Assembly (NCBI GenBank): GCA_948474755.1
Contig: CAOLHI010001026.1
Span: 372,001-436,000 of the forward strand
Length of the DNA: 64,000 bases
DNA from: Ctenosaura bakeri
Lineage: Eukaryota > Chordata > Lepidosauria > Squamata > Iguanidae
Direction: 5' to 3'
Shown: positions 20,776 to 31,580 of the stretch, piece by piece
How the letters are laid out: each line of letters opens with the position of its first letter
Position numbering within the stretch: position 1 is the stretch's first letter
Notes under the pieces: model-generated
The model's database searches: none
Told to the model about the DNA's origin: nothing
The model's input: only the letters and a program-made list of their open reading frames with translations
Translations under genes and position numbers: made by a program

Positions 20776-21583
20776 TGGGTCACTCTAGCCAAGCTGGGGG
20801 CAATTACAGGATCTACCTCATGTTTTCCTTAGAATCAAAGATCTTCCACAGATTAGTTTTTAGTATCAAAAGTGAAATCATAGTCTTCTTATATGAATTT
20901 ATATATTTATTTTACATTAAAATTTATTCCTTGTTACCCACTGCCACCATGCTCTCTCCATTTCAGAAACCATGAAGGGTGGGCTCTGCTATTGTTAAAC
21001 AATTGGGAGTCAAATTCTTTGCCAATCTACTTCAAATCATCCAGAGATTTTCAGCTGGGCCTTGGTCTACCTTCTGCCAAGTCCAGCTTAGGATGAATTG
21101 ATTTCTGTTAGAACTAGCATCAACTAACTTACTCTAAATCCAGCCCAATGGGTTCTGCTCCCCTTCTCTTATCTAGTAAATCCTAGTAAAATTTAAGAAC
21201 AGGCAAATATAGGAACAGACCTGCCGGATCCTTCCAGTGGTGCATGTAGTTCAACCTCTTGGCTTCCACTGTGGTCAGCTAGATACTTCCTGTGGCGGCT
21301 CTGCAATCATCTTTATTTTCCTGCCCTCAGTTCCCATTATTGGATATTGTTAGTAGGGAAACACAGAGTACCATAATATTATCACAAGTCAGGTAGGTTC
21401 TACTAGATAGGAAGAACATGAAAGATGGAAAGACTATCAAGTCCAGGATTCTGTTCAAGGAGTGGTCAGCCAGTTGCCCATAGGAAGCTCATAAAAAAAA
21501 ACAAAAAAAAAACACTGAGTGCAACAGCATCCTCCTGTTCATGATTCCCAACAACTGGTATTTAGAAGTGTACTGGAGATGAT
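20776..21583. other. Unique sequence
   Basis: No gene recognised. An A-run lies near 21494-21513. Confidence 0.4.
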
Positions 21584-21599
21584 AGGTAGGTAGATAGAT

Positions 21600-21657
<58 letters not shown>
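21584..21657. repeat. (GATA)n microsatellite
   Basis: GATAGGTAGGTAGATAGATA passes into about 14 perfect TAGA/GATA units. GATA repeats are common in squamates and in snake sex chromosomes, but a single tract says nothing about chromosome identity. Confidence 0.95.
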
Positions 21658-21658
<1 letters not shown>

Positions 21659-21989
21659 TCCATCTTGGCTGATGGTCCTAATGTCCATAATTTTTTGTAG
21701 ATGTCACAAGAAGAGAATGCTAAATCAACAGTTGTTAACGTAAACCCTGGAATGAGAGGTACAAGAGTTCTTCAGCTCCCTGTCCCAAGACTAGGCAGAA
21801 AGGACTGACCCTCTACTCTCAAACACTATGATCTAGAAAAACTGGACCACTGAGAGTCCTATGTAGATGAGCCTCCTCAGGAATTGTCAGTTAGAAATGT
21901 ACTAAATGATTGAGCACTAAGAAATATTAAGGGAGCTATTTTTATTGTGCTTTCCCACAAAAAAATTAATACAAGCCATCCAGGTGGTT
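21658..21989. other. Unique sequence
   Basis: Nothing recognised apart from an A-run near 21958-21964. Confidence 0.4.
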
Positions 21990-22215
21990 TAAATGCCCTA
22001 AAGGCACCAGCTCCTTTCTGATTTTGGAAGCAAAGCAGAGTCAGCTCTCATTAGTACTTAGGTAGGAGACTGCCAATGAATACCAAGTACTGTAGGCTAT
22101 ATTTCAAAAGATGGAACTGGCAAAACCACTTCTAAGTATTACCTGTTTAAGAAAACCCTGTGAAATTCATGGGATCACCATAAGTCAACTGACAAGTTGA
22201 AGGGGTGCTCACGTG
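21990..22215 (+). mobile_element. 5S rRNA-derived SINE
   Basis: The head matches the 5S rRNA internal promoter region: GATTTTGGAAGCAAAGCAGA, then TTAGTACTTAGGTAGGAGAC, then CTGTAGGCT, with a few substitutions. The body continues GAACTGGCAAAACCACTTCT and CCTGTTTAAGAAAACCCTGTG. The tail reads CACCATAAGTCAACTGACAAG, ending in CA-rich repeats. 5S-headed SINEs (SINE3 type) are known in fish and reptiles. Copies at 27188 and 52660 share body and tail. Confidence 0.85.
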
Positions 22216-24862
22216 CACACGTGCGAGCACACACAATCCGTCCTATCCACATTTACTTGGGAGTTAGCTACGCTAAATGCATAGAGGGGACTTGTAGGTT
22301 TGAATTCTTCCTGTAAGAGGTTTCATATTTTAGTTTAAATGTTTCAGTGTGAATGGATGGGGAAAGAAATTTGTAGCACATGCACCTTTTTGTGTGCCCA
22401 GTTAATACCCACATGCCTTTTAAGTAAAGAAAGGGTAACACTTGCCAGTGACAAGACAGCAGAGAAGAGGTTAGTTCAACCTGTCATGGGAAAAAGTTCC
22501 ACACCCTGGGAGCAAGCCCTTGAAGGCCCTCTCATGTGTCCTCATCCTCCATAGAAATTTGAAAAGAGAGGAACGATGAGAAAGCCATCCGAGAGAGAAG
22601 TGGGTCAGTATTATAATCCTCATGCCATAGGGTGTGATAATGAGAGGCAGAATGTGAAGGAAGAGTACCTTGTTTAATTTTTTTTTTATTGAGTGAGTTT
22701 GTGGCAGAGGCAAGATCAAATTCATGTTTGATTGCTCTTTTTCTCAAAGCCAGCTTGCAACACAGGATGCCCAGGGTCATACAAAAAAGTCTGCTAAGAT
22801 GCAAAGAGGAAAGGAAAAGACCCACATGCACAAGTCACAAATGACTCCAATAATATGCAAATATTAAGCCTGCTGATCTTTGCAGCAGATCATACATACA
22901 AGTGTGCCTGCTAATAGGTGAGTGCAGTAGGGCATGAAGAGTTTCACTGTACAGTAAAGTGAATTGGTATATCCTTAGGGAACGAGAGAGATAGGGATGC
23001 TCTGGATTTAACAACACTCAGAGCTTTCAAGAGACACCAAGGACAAAAACAAGAACATGTTTACACATAGTGTTGTGCACTGTATGTTTAAAGACTAGAC
23101 TGACCAGCAACAATAATACAACATAAGACCCAAAGCCACTGGGGAATAGTCCATGCTTCTCTCTCTCTCAATCTCTCTCTCATTCTCCCTCTCTTTCTTT
23201 CTGTCTCCCTCTTTTTTGTTAACCTGACAACAAAGAATATGCAAGATGAAAGAACATGTCTCACTGTTAAAGCTAATAAAGAACTTTCCTCTGGCTATAA
23301 ATGGCAGGACTTCAGCTAAATAATCTTACTGTGCTGTGCACTGAGTCTGAGGCCAAGGCATGCTGTGAATTTGGAAGCAGATGCGCATAAAGTTTGCTCA
23401 TAAAGCTATGAAAGTATCCATGGGAGCTGTTAAAAATATAGCTGCTCCTCACTGGGGGGAAAGAAAGTTTTGATTTTTAATGAAGTTCAAATGAGTTTTT
23501 GAATACCTGCATTTTGATTTCTGTGCATGTTAATGTTTTGCAAGACGATTGTCAGTGGCATCTTTTGCAGGAACAACAGGAGATCATGTCACCTCCACAA
23601 TACCCAAGAAAGCTTAAATGAAACTCATGCTCTCCAAAAAGGAGATTTGAGAAAGTGTTCACAAACGCTAGTCACAAAATGGAAGAACCCAGCGGCACAC
23701 TTATGGTTGCAGTCCCAACACATTCAATAACATAGTGGAAAAAGAGGATGTGCGAATGCTCCTCAACATAGTCTCCATAGCTATGCCACCAAAGAAGGTC
23801 CAAAAATGTAAGCTGCTGTATCAGCCAAGTAGTATGAGGACTTATTGTTTTCATTAGGAGTGGGTCTTTTATAAAGTGGGAGGAACTTAATTGCTCACCC
23901 AGGATAAAGTCACTCAGACATAACTTTGTATTAGAACAAAGATAAGCAAGGCTAAGTTAAGGTGCTTGGGCCCTTTGTGAGCATGTCTGAGGTCTTCTAG
24001 GAGTGGTGGCAGGGAAATTAAATAAAGAGATGAATAAATACTATATAAAATGTAAAGTATAGTAAATAGCAGCAGAACAATCCAGCCCTATGGGAAATTG
24101 GTCACAGCAATTTATTTGCTGCTGAGAAAATTCACACATACGACGGCTACTGTGACAATTGCAACTAGGTTCAGAGGGAACAGGAAATCCTGAGGGTAGC
24201 ATCAAGCATACCATATACCCTGGAATTGTCCTGATTTGAGGACAGTCTCAATCAGTCCTCTGTCATCCTACATTTTTGGCTACTTTTATAATGTCCCAGT
24301 TTCTCTCTCCTCCTCCCATTTTCCACCATCATCCTCAGCTTATTTCAATTACTGCAAACTGAATTCAACGTGCTAAGATAGGCTCAATTAACTCAAGAGG
24401 GTGGGTGAGAGAGGAGGTGTGGAATCTTGCACTGCCCAGTAAGCTCAGGCAAAATCAAACTGCTCTAGACTATCCTGTCTTGTGTGTTCTTCTTCATTAA
24501 ATTACCTTGACCACACTCTGATGTTGCTTGACCACACGTGTCCAAGTTTCCATCTTTGAAATGCTGGAGAGTATAGCATAATTGTCCCTGCTAATCACAA
24601 GGGACTATTGCTTTGGCCTTAAGGGCATTGGCTCCACTAGACAACTGGGGAAAACAAATTATTTCCCATGCATATTTCCCCCAAAACTAAAGAAGACTAG
24701 GAATGTTTGAGGTATTCTGACTTACCCAGTTCCATATCCTAAGCAATAGCCACATTTATTCAAAGGTTAGCACCCTTTGGCTAGGCCTTTCTCCTTTCTA
24801 GGAGTGCAGAGAAGCCAAATAGATCAGGAGGGCCTTTGGAAAGAGCATAGTAGGAAGTCAAA
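22216..24862. other. Unique AT-rich stretch
   Basis: No gene or clear transposon recognised. A CT-rich tract lies at about 23157-23213, and small open frames occur on both strands. Family-level repeats too old to see by eye may be present. Confidence 0.4.
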
Positions 24863-24899
24863 TAGCATGCTGAAAAGATGGGAGTTTTTCAGCATGCTA
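24863..24899. repeat. Perfect 14-bp inverted repeat
   Basis: TAGCATGCTGAAAA (24863-24876) and its exact reverse complement (24886-24899) are separated by a 9-bp loop. The right arm overlaps the target duplication of the following hAT MITE. Confidence 0.85.
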
Positions 24900-24902
24900 A
24901 AC

Positions 24903-25101
24903 TAGTGGCAGCTTGTGGCCTCCATGTTCATGGGACAATGACTCCACTTTGGGTTTTAGTTTGAACTCTGAAAGACCTATCCAAGGTTCTGAGCCCCATC
25001 CCTAAAATAGCTTCAATACTTTGGTTGCTCCTTTAAAGTTCAGACTAAAAGCCAGAGTAGATTTGCCACTCTATTGGAACAGAAGCTAGGAGCAACCACT
25101 A
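24903..25101. mobile_element. hAT-type palindromic MITE with 8-bp duplication
   Basis: It begins TAGTGGCAGCTTGTGGC and ends GGAGCAACCACTA. The flanks TGCTAAAC (24895-24902) and TGTTAAAC (25102-25109) match at 7 of 8 bases. The arms contain CTTTGGGTTTTAGTTTGAAC and the inverted GTTCAGACTAAAAGCCAGAG. It is the same family as 7022-7227. The 8-bp duplication and CA/TAGTGGCAG ends place it in hAT. Confidence 0.88.
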
Positions 25102-25184
25102 TGTTAAACAAGCTAAGCATGCCAGCTTTTTCCATGCCAAGTAAAAAGTATGCTGTGTTGCCATGTTATATTTTGTTATTTCCA

Positions 25185-25377
25185 ATTTATGATATCTCTA
25201 AGACAATCCTATCATGTGGTTTTGTTGTCAATATTTGTTTAGAGGGGGTTTGACATTGCCTTCCTCTGAGGGTGATTTGGCCAAGGTCACCCAGTGGGTT
25301 TCCATGGCTGAGCAGAGATTTGAACTCTAGGGCTCTAGTCCAATACCCAAATTAGTACACCACACTGGTTCCCATTA
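25185..25377 (-). mobile_element. tRNA-derived SINE (minus)
   Basis: Visible on the plus strand are CCAAGGTCACCCAGTGGGTT, GATTTGAACTCTAGGGCTCT (B box complement) and ACACCACACTGGTTCCC, the complement of the tRNA-related head. The tail end is degenerate. Confidence 0.75.
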
Positions 25378-27187
25378 AAAATCATTCCCATTTGAAAAAA
25401 AAAAACAGCATTACTGTAGGTTCCATAGAATAGTTCCATCAGGACTAGTCATCTCAGCTTATTAGAATACCTTAGTCCATTTTCAAATGAGAACTCAGAA
25501 CTGTTTCACTATCTATCTTCAGTAATCCTACAGCAAACCCATAAGATTACCAACCTATCTAGAAGAACACTTTCACAGTGTCCAGTCACTCCAGAGCTTT
25601 GGACAAAAGAACTTCCCAGACAATTACATTATTGCCTGCTTTTCTGAATCAGTGGTTCTCTGTCACTCAGAAAATTAACATCTGCTGTCACACATGGATT
25701 CTGGAAGTGACAGCACTCTGCACACAGGAGAACACCAGCAAAATTCTTCCCATTTTGCATCCAGTCGAGAGGTCTATTGGAAGCCTCTAGTCATACACAG
25801 TAAGGAGGATGTGGCGTATAACCAATTAATGGTTATATTTAGAAAAGTGACAAGCGTTTGCATTTTGCTCTCAGGGAGGCTAATACAGCAGCCTGTAGGT
25901 AAGTATAAGGCAAATACTCTAATCATAGGGTGCTTTTGCCTCAGTAATCTGTAAATGCATGGGAACCAGTGCACAATTATATTGCCCTTCAGAAAACAAG
26001 GGGGGGATCCTTTTATTGAGGTGAGGGTGAGCTCCTGCAACTGCCTATGCTTATTCAATTGTTACTTCCCCCACCACAAACACATGCTATAATTATAACC
26101 TATGCATTACAGTCACAGAAAATAAAAAGAACCACACGTGAAAAAAAAAAAACATGATTCAAGTGTGCTTGCTTATTTATTTATTTACTTCTCTCAAAGT
26201 TTTATATCTCACTCTTCAAAGGGAGACCTGAGAGCAGCTCCCAACACAACTAGACTGCAGCAGGTGCATTAAAAATACAGACACAGTTAAATAATCCCCA
26301 AAACAGCCCAACTGGAGCAAAAGCAAACTGCTATCTTCATCTGGCTCTTGCCCTGTTTTAGAGTTAAACTAGGCTTTGTAGGGAATATACATTCTCTGTG
26401 ATTAATCTGTTTTCCCTCCCACTGTAGGATTTTCTCAGAGATATGTTCCTCTGTAATCAGACATGAAAACTGACTCCATGTCCCCCTTCCAATGACCAAT
26501 CAAAAATGAAAGCATGTCAAATGCAAGATAAATACTGGAGAAAATTATGTGGTATAACAAATAGATGTCTTTCATGACTTAAGTGAACACCTCAGCTAAA
26601 AAACAAAATGTGTTACATGTATCATCCCATATGGCCCTTGGAGACCAAGGTTAGAGTGGGACTAGCCCAGTTAGACCAAGAGAACCTACACTTTTCTCTC
26701 TCTTATAATCTTTTGCACAGGAAAGGGGTAAGAAACCGATGGAGGCAGCAGATTCAGGGCTTAGAAACACTACCCATTTCAGTTATAGCTCCTAGGATCC
26801 CCAATGGGCATGGAGGGAAAATGGATTTTCTCGCTAATAATATATTAGTCTGAGCTACCCCTGTTGTATTTGCAGATGGACTCTGCTTAAGGTAACAAGA
26901 TCCATTAGCTTTACAAAAGATCTCCTGGTGGAGATGAAAAGTGCTGTAATGCTCCTTTGCACATTTGTTTGGTTTATTCAGATCAACACGGACACTTTCA
27001 TTTTTTAACTCACCTTGCTAAAAGGTATTACTAAAGGGACTGTCATGAAAGAGGGGCCATCCTACAAAATTTCACATCACAAAACTATCCACTATCACCT
27101 CCTCATTCTCTCTGAACAACCATGGACAAAGCCCAATTGTATACTAGATTAGTACACAAATAGATTGCACCAATTGATTTCTGGACA
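25378..27187. other. Unique sequence with a retroposon tail near 26172
   Basis: GCTTATTTATTTATTTACTT then TTTTATATCTCACTCTTC (26169-26220) is a reversed retroposon 3' end. A-runs lie at 25395 and 26142. No gene recognised. Confidence 0.45.
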
Positions 27188-27342
27188 TCGTATTTGCCAA
27201 TGAATATCAAGCACTGTAGGCTATATTTTGCAGAGGAAGGAACTGGTAAAACCACCCCTGAGTATCCCTTGCCTAAGAAAACCCTATGAAATTTATGGGG
27301 CCACCATAAGTCAACAAGCAACATGAAGGCACATACACCCAG
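27188..27342 (+). mobile_element. 5S-type SINE, 3' portion
   Basis: It starts within the region after the 5S head (TTTGCCAATGAATATCAAGC, CTGTAGGCTATATTT). It then reads GGAACTGGTAAAACCACCCC, CCTTGCCTAAGAAAACCCTA and CACCATAAGTCAACAAGCAA, with a CA-rich end. The 5S boxes are missing, so it lacks its promoter. Confidence 0.8.
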
Positions 27343-27843
27343 ATTCCACATACATTTGAAAGTACTTGATCTTATATGTACCCATTTGTTTCCTTAGATT
27401 TGAAGGAAAGTTTCTGACCTGCCTACCTTCTTTCCATACACAGTAGATCAGACAGGACACAGACAGACTTTCTCAGTTCCTGCGCACTGGAACACATTTC
27501 AAAAAAAGAAAAGTCTCCCTTGCTCCATTCCTCCTGTGTTTTTACCACATTCAACTTTTTCTGAAGACATTTCCCATTGGCTATCTATATGTGCTTTCAA
27601 ATTAAGTTAAGCTCTGTTTCTGTCTTCAGTCAGTCAATGAAGCTCTGCCTGTCTTATTGATGGGTTTTTCTGTACAGCACTGGAACCAGTGTTGGTATTA
27701 TCTTTATTCCTGATTGTATAAAATGATTCCTTCCATGTAATTTTGAGGGCTATTTGTGGAAAAGAATGCTCCTAAAAATGTACTAGTAAAATAAATTAGA
27801 GATGAATATATTTGAATTGGCTGTTACTTAAATTAGGCCTAAT
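27343..27843. other. Unique sequence
   Basis: Nothing recognised. It ends in AAT, which flanks the next MITE. Confidence 0.4.
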
Positions 27844-27977
27844 GGCCTAAATCCAATTGCTAGTCCCAGCTGGTGCAGACCTACAGAATTAATTACCAAA
27901 CAGTAAATTGACATATATGAATATGATTCTCGTTCAACAAGTCTGCTGTAACTGACACTAGCAATTAGATTTAGGCC
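27844..27977. mobile_element. 134-bp MITE, family C, AAT duplication
   Basis: GGCCTAAATCCAATTGCTAG and its inverted partner CTAGCAATTAGATTTAGGCC form about 20-bp terminal repeats. AAT flanks both sides (27841-27843, 27978-27980). Non-coding. Confidence 0.8.
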
Positions 27978-28086
27978 AATGTGTCAAAAGGAAAAAATAA
28001 TGCAAAATGAGGAAAAAAATGTCTTCCTAGTGATCAACAAAATATATAATCTTCTATTATTATTATTTTATTTTATTTTTGTAGCA

Positions 28087-28250
28087 TTGGTGTCACGTGC
28101 CTTCAAGTCATTTCCAACTTATAGTAACCCTAAGGTGAAACCATCACAGGATTTTCTGGAGCTGAGAGTATGTGATGTGCCCAAGACCACCCTGTGGGTT
28201 TCCATGGCTGAATGGGAAATCAAACCTTGGTCTCCAGGGTCATAGAACTG
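28087..28250 (-). mobile_element. tRNA-derived SINE (minus)
   Basis: The plus strand shows the complement of the tail (GTGCCTTCAAGTCATTTCCA, ACTTATAGTAACCCTAAGG), then GATGTGCCCAAGACCACCCT, TGGGTTTCCATGGCTGAATG and AATCAAACCTTGGTCTCCAG. An ATTATTTTATTTTATTTTT tract precedes it. Compare the plus-strand copy at 43256. Confidence 0.82.
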
Positions 28251-28964
28251 GGTTTTGAGTAAGTCTTGAATCACAGTAAATTGGTTTGCCTTACAATTGC
28301 AGCTGTGATACCTTTCAGACTTTACCTTAATTTGAAACATATTTGAATTCTGCAAATAAAACTTAGATTTCTTTCGCAATGCCTTTAGTGCTATCACTTT
28401 CAGCCACAAAACAAAAATCTCCCAGACATGAGATGGACTACTTTCAAGCCATGTCTCTGTTCCCCTAAAATATGATCTCAAGCATTGATTCTGAAAGTTC
28501 TAGCACTGAAACCAAGATCTTTTTTCTTGTCCTGAATTAGCAGCCATCTGAGAAGCAACTTGTTAGATTTGTCTCTCCCACTCCCAACATACTTTTTCCT
28601 AACAGATATGGATTCAAGTTTTATGCTTTGTTCTTCACAAGATGGGCAAAAGTAAGAAGCAACATTAGAATGGAGAATTATATGTCAGAAAAAAAAAATA
28701 AAAGTAAGCAACCTCCCAAACTTATTCTTTCCACCTGCTCCCCTCAGATGTGATGATTAACATCAGCTATATCTATCTATTGGGAACCAATTGCTATGTG
28801 AAAAATAATGAGCAATCCTCATTCAGACATTGGTCTATATCCTCTTAGTCTTGACTAGAGCAGAGCCATAAATCAACTGGATTTGCCTACATGTTGATTC
28901 ACCATTGTAAAACTGATTCAGTAGATCTCTTGTACTCAGGAGTAACCAATAGTAGGGTAGTCTA
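28251..28964. other. Unique sequence
   Basis: No gene recognised. A diverged family C fragment may lie near 28860-28945 (CATAAATCAACTGGATTTGC). Confidence 0.4.
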
Positions 28965-29290
28965 TTGTTGTTAATTGCCACCAAGTTGGTTTGTGCTTAT
29001 CGTGACCCTATGAAGGAGAGATTTGCAAGACACCCTGGCATCAAGAGCCCTGTGCAGGTCCTGTAAACTCAGGGCCATGGTTTCCTTGATGGAGTGTGTC
29101 CACCTGCAATATGGTCTTCCTCCTTTTCTGCTAACTCTCATTTTACCAAACATTATCTTCTTTTCTAATAAGGCTCATGATATGGCCAAAGTACAATAAC
29201 TTCAGTTTGGTCATTTGGCTTTTAGGAAGAGTTCAGGTTTGGTTTGTTCTAGGACCCATTTATTGGTCATTTTGGCAGTCCATGGTATCT
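28965..29290 (-). pseudogene. Degenerate non-LTR retrotransposon 3' coding end (RTE-like?)
   Basis: The minus strand encodes MFGKMRVSRKGGRPYCRW, then THSIKETMALSLQDLHRALD and LLHRVTISTNQL. This resembles the G.R.RGRPR.RW.D.I...M..SL.....R..W....H.V..S...L tail found after the reverse transcriptase in RTE/BovB-type LINEs. The upstream part (to about 29290) continues with stops. The family name is an inference from this tail pattern, and no reverse-transcriptase core is present in the window. Confidence 0.5.
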
Positions 29291-30229
29291 GCAGACTAAC
29301 AGATAGACTAACAGGTAGACTAATAAATAGATGATACCCCCAGAATCCCCACCCTTGTCAATCAAAGTAGTCTGGAGCAGACTTTTCATTTTGTTAGCTT
29401 TAATATGAGAGGAAGCCTCCATGTGACTAGGAAAAGATACTACACGCAGCAGAATGGCAGAGTTTGAAAAGTGTTGTTTTGCTTTGCTTTGTTTTGTTTT
29501 TTGCTTAACAGAATGAATATAATGATGTGTTGAAGCCATTCAAAGCTGCACTCAAAGCTGAGCAGTGCTTAGAGGAATGGTCTGATTCCCAGAGAATTAT
29601 CCTGCCATTGCCCATTTATTGGTGGTTTCAGCATGTTATTGTTGAGTGTGACTGAAATACTAGTCCACCCTTGTTCTCCAGGTAGAATCACAGAGCTGAA
29701 ATTGGGCCTTGAATCACGATGGGAAGAAGTCACACACAAACACACACAATTACTCTTGGCCAAGAGAGAACATCTTGTCAGCCGCTGCTATCAACTTGAC
29801 TGTAGGCAGTGGTTTGAGGAAGATAAACAAAGCTTTATTGAAACATCAAGATATTTATAGAGCTTCCAAAAAAGAGAAAATGTGCACAGAGTTGCTGAAC
29901 ATAAACAAGACAAGGGAACAGAGAACATATCATTCAAACGTTCTAACATGGGTGTCATTCATTCTGTGAACAAATGCACGTGCTCAGCCAGTTATCTTAT
30001 TGACTTTTGACACAATTCATTTCAACAAAAAGGCTTCTTTAGCATTGCTTAGGAATTCAGAAAAAAAACCTCAAATGCTTGGAAAACTTTTTACCCCCAA
30101 CAGTTATGATACTCATTCATTCATTCTTCTCAAAGATAACATTGCAAGATCTGTCCAAAAGTCAAGGCAACCTCTTTTCCCTTGTTGACTTTTGCAGGAG
30201 CTACTAAGGCTAGTACTGGTATAATGAGC
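29291..30229. other. Unique sequence
   Basis: It contains an AGACTAACAG-type short tandem near 29296-29325 and a TTTTGCTTTGC run near 29475-29502. No gene recognised. Confidence 0.4.
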
Positions 30230-30436
30230 TAGGAGGTGTAGCAGTTAGAGTGCTGAACTGGGACGTAGAAGATCTAGGCTCAGTTACCCCCTCCAATCAC
30301 ACTTAGCCTGACCTACTCACAGAGTTGACGGTCAGGAAAAGTGGAGAGGAGAAAAGCTATGTAGATCCCCATGAGTTCATTTGGAGAAAAAATGGGGCAT
30401 AAGTATAATAGATGAATAAACAAATAAGTAATAATA
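30230..30436 (+). mobile_element. tRNA-derived SINE, second type
   Basis: The head GGTGTAGCAGTTAGAGTGCT then GACGTAGAAGATCTAGGCTC and AGTTACCCC is tRNA-like. The body reads AGCCTGACCTACTCACAGAG and AAAAGTGGAGAGGAGAAAAG. The tail GGGGCATAAGTATAATAGAT runs into AATAAACAAATAAGTAATAA. The tail matches the GGCGGGATATAAAT type seen reversed at several other sites in the window. Confidence 0.75.
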
Positions 30437-31533
30437 AATTCCATGCTTAACAACAATACAGTGAGTTTAGTCTTGAGATTCAGATTTATCTTCTGATGTT
30501 GTTTAGTCAGCCATAGCCAAGAATGTCCATTTGACAATGAACTATTTCTTGGATCTACCTTGAATAATCACAGTTTGTTCTGTGCTTGACACCCAAGTCC
30601 CATTTTATAGCTGCCTACTAAGCCCACTATTGCTAATACAGGGGAAAGACTCCCACAGTATGAGCCCAAAGTAGCTTGCAGGGGCTGAGACATATGTCCA
30701 GGTTCATTTGTGATGTCTGAGTGGATGCTGGGCTGTATCTCTAGCACATATTGCTAATATATTCTTGTTCGGCAAAATATTGTTGTGCCATGAGTACTTG
30801 TATTGTGTATGCAGTTGGTTGTTCCAGAGTCATATTATTATCTGTAGCAGGCAGTTCTCAGCTGAAGGTATATTTTAAGGAAATTCTCAAAATAAAAGAG
30901 TAAGTTGGTAATTGGAAAACTTTACTCTCAGAGAACCTTAAACTAACGGATGATTTATTTTTCCAATCTTAGATCAAAAGTATTGTTGAAAAAGAGTGAA
31001 TGCAGAAGAGCATTCAGGGAGCTGGCAGTCAAACTCAGGTACCAGACCCTTGCTTTCCTTAACCACAAACTATATCAGCCATCTCTCAGTCTTCTTTCCC
31101 CCACCCCCAATAGTTGTATCATTCTTTTTTGGCCATAAAAGATTATAGACTACCCAGCAGTCTGACACAGCTATCAGATGCAATTCATTTTGTTGTGGCT
31201 GTTGGCTTGTCAGAATTATTTATAGCTGTTACTCAGACCAGACAACTTGTACAACTGCTGTTTCTTACAGAGGCATATCAGGCGTGTACATGATGAATCC
31301 TCATAACAGTTTAGATGACTCCAGATACTGGGCATTTTGAGGATGATCATGGGAAGGCCAGCTACGTGTATAATCTTGTCTTGGCTTCAAGTGAGGGAGT
31401 GTTGTTGGGTTGGAATGGAACATTTTAAATGGAATATTTCAAAATCCTGTTTTCAAATATCACATCACATATGTTTTTTTGTCCCTTGAGGCATTCAGTA
31501 TTGCATGCTTGAATAAGCAATTGTAGCAGAGGA
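30437..31533. other. Unique sequence
   Basis: No gene or repeat recognised. Confidence 0.4.
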
Positions 31534-31580
31534 AGGCAATCTGGTCTCCTACAGATGTTTTAAACTACAGGTCCAATAAT
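31534..31580. mobile_element. Left half of a hAT-like foldback element split by CR1
   Basis: GGCAATCTGGTCTCCTACAG then ATGTTTTAAACTACAGGTCC is the inverted match of ATCTGTAATCCAAAACATCT then GAAAGCCACCAGGTTGACCT at 34470-34512. The two halves were one element before the CR1 inserted. CAGATGTT..ACTACA is a hallmark of a widespread squamate foldback repeat. Confidence 0.75.

Noticed and set aside
21584..21657. CRISPR-like or satellite array
   Set aside because: It is a simple GATA microsatellite without spacers.
22015..22095. A functional 5S rRNA gene
   Set aside because: Only a mutated part of 5S is present, joined to a SINE body, with no complete 5' stem or terminator.
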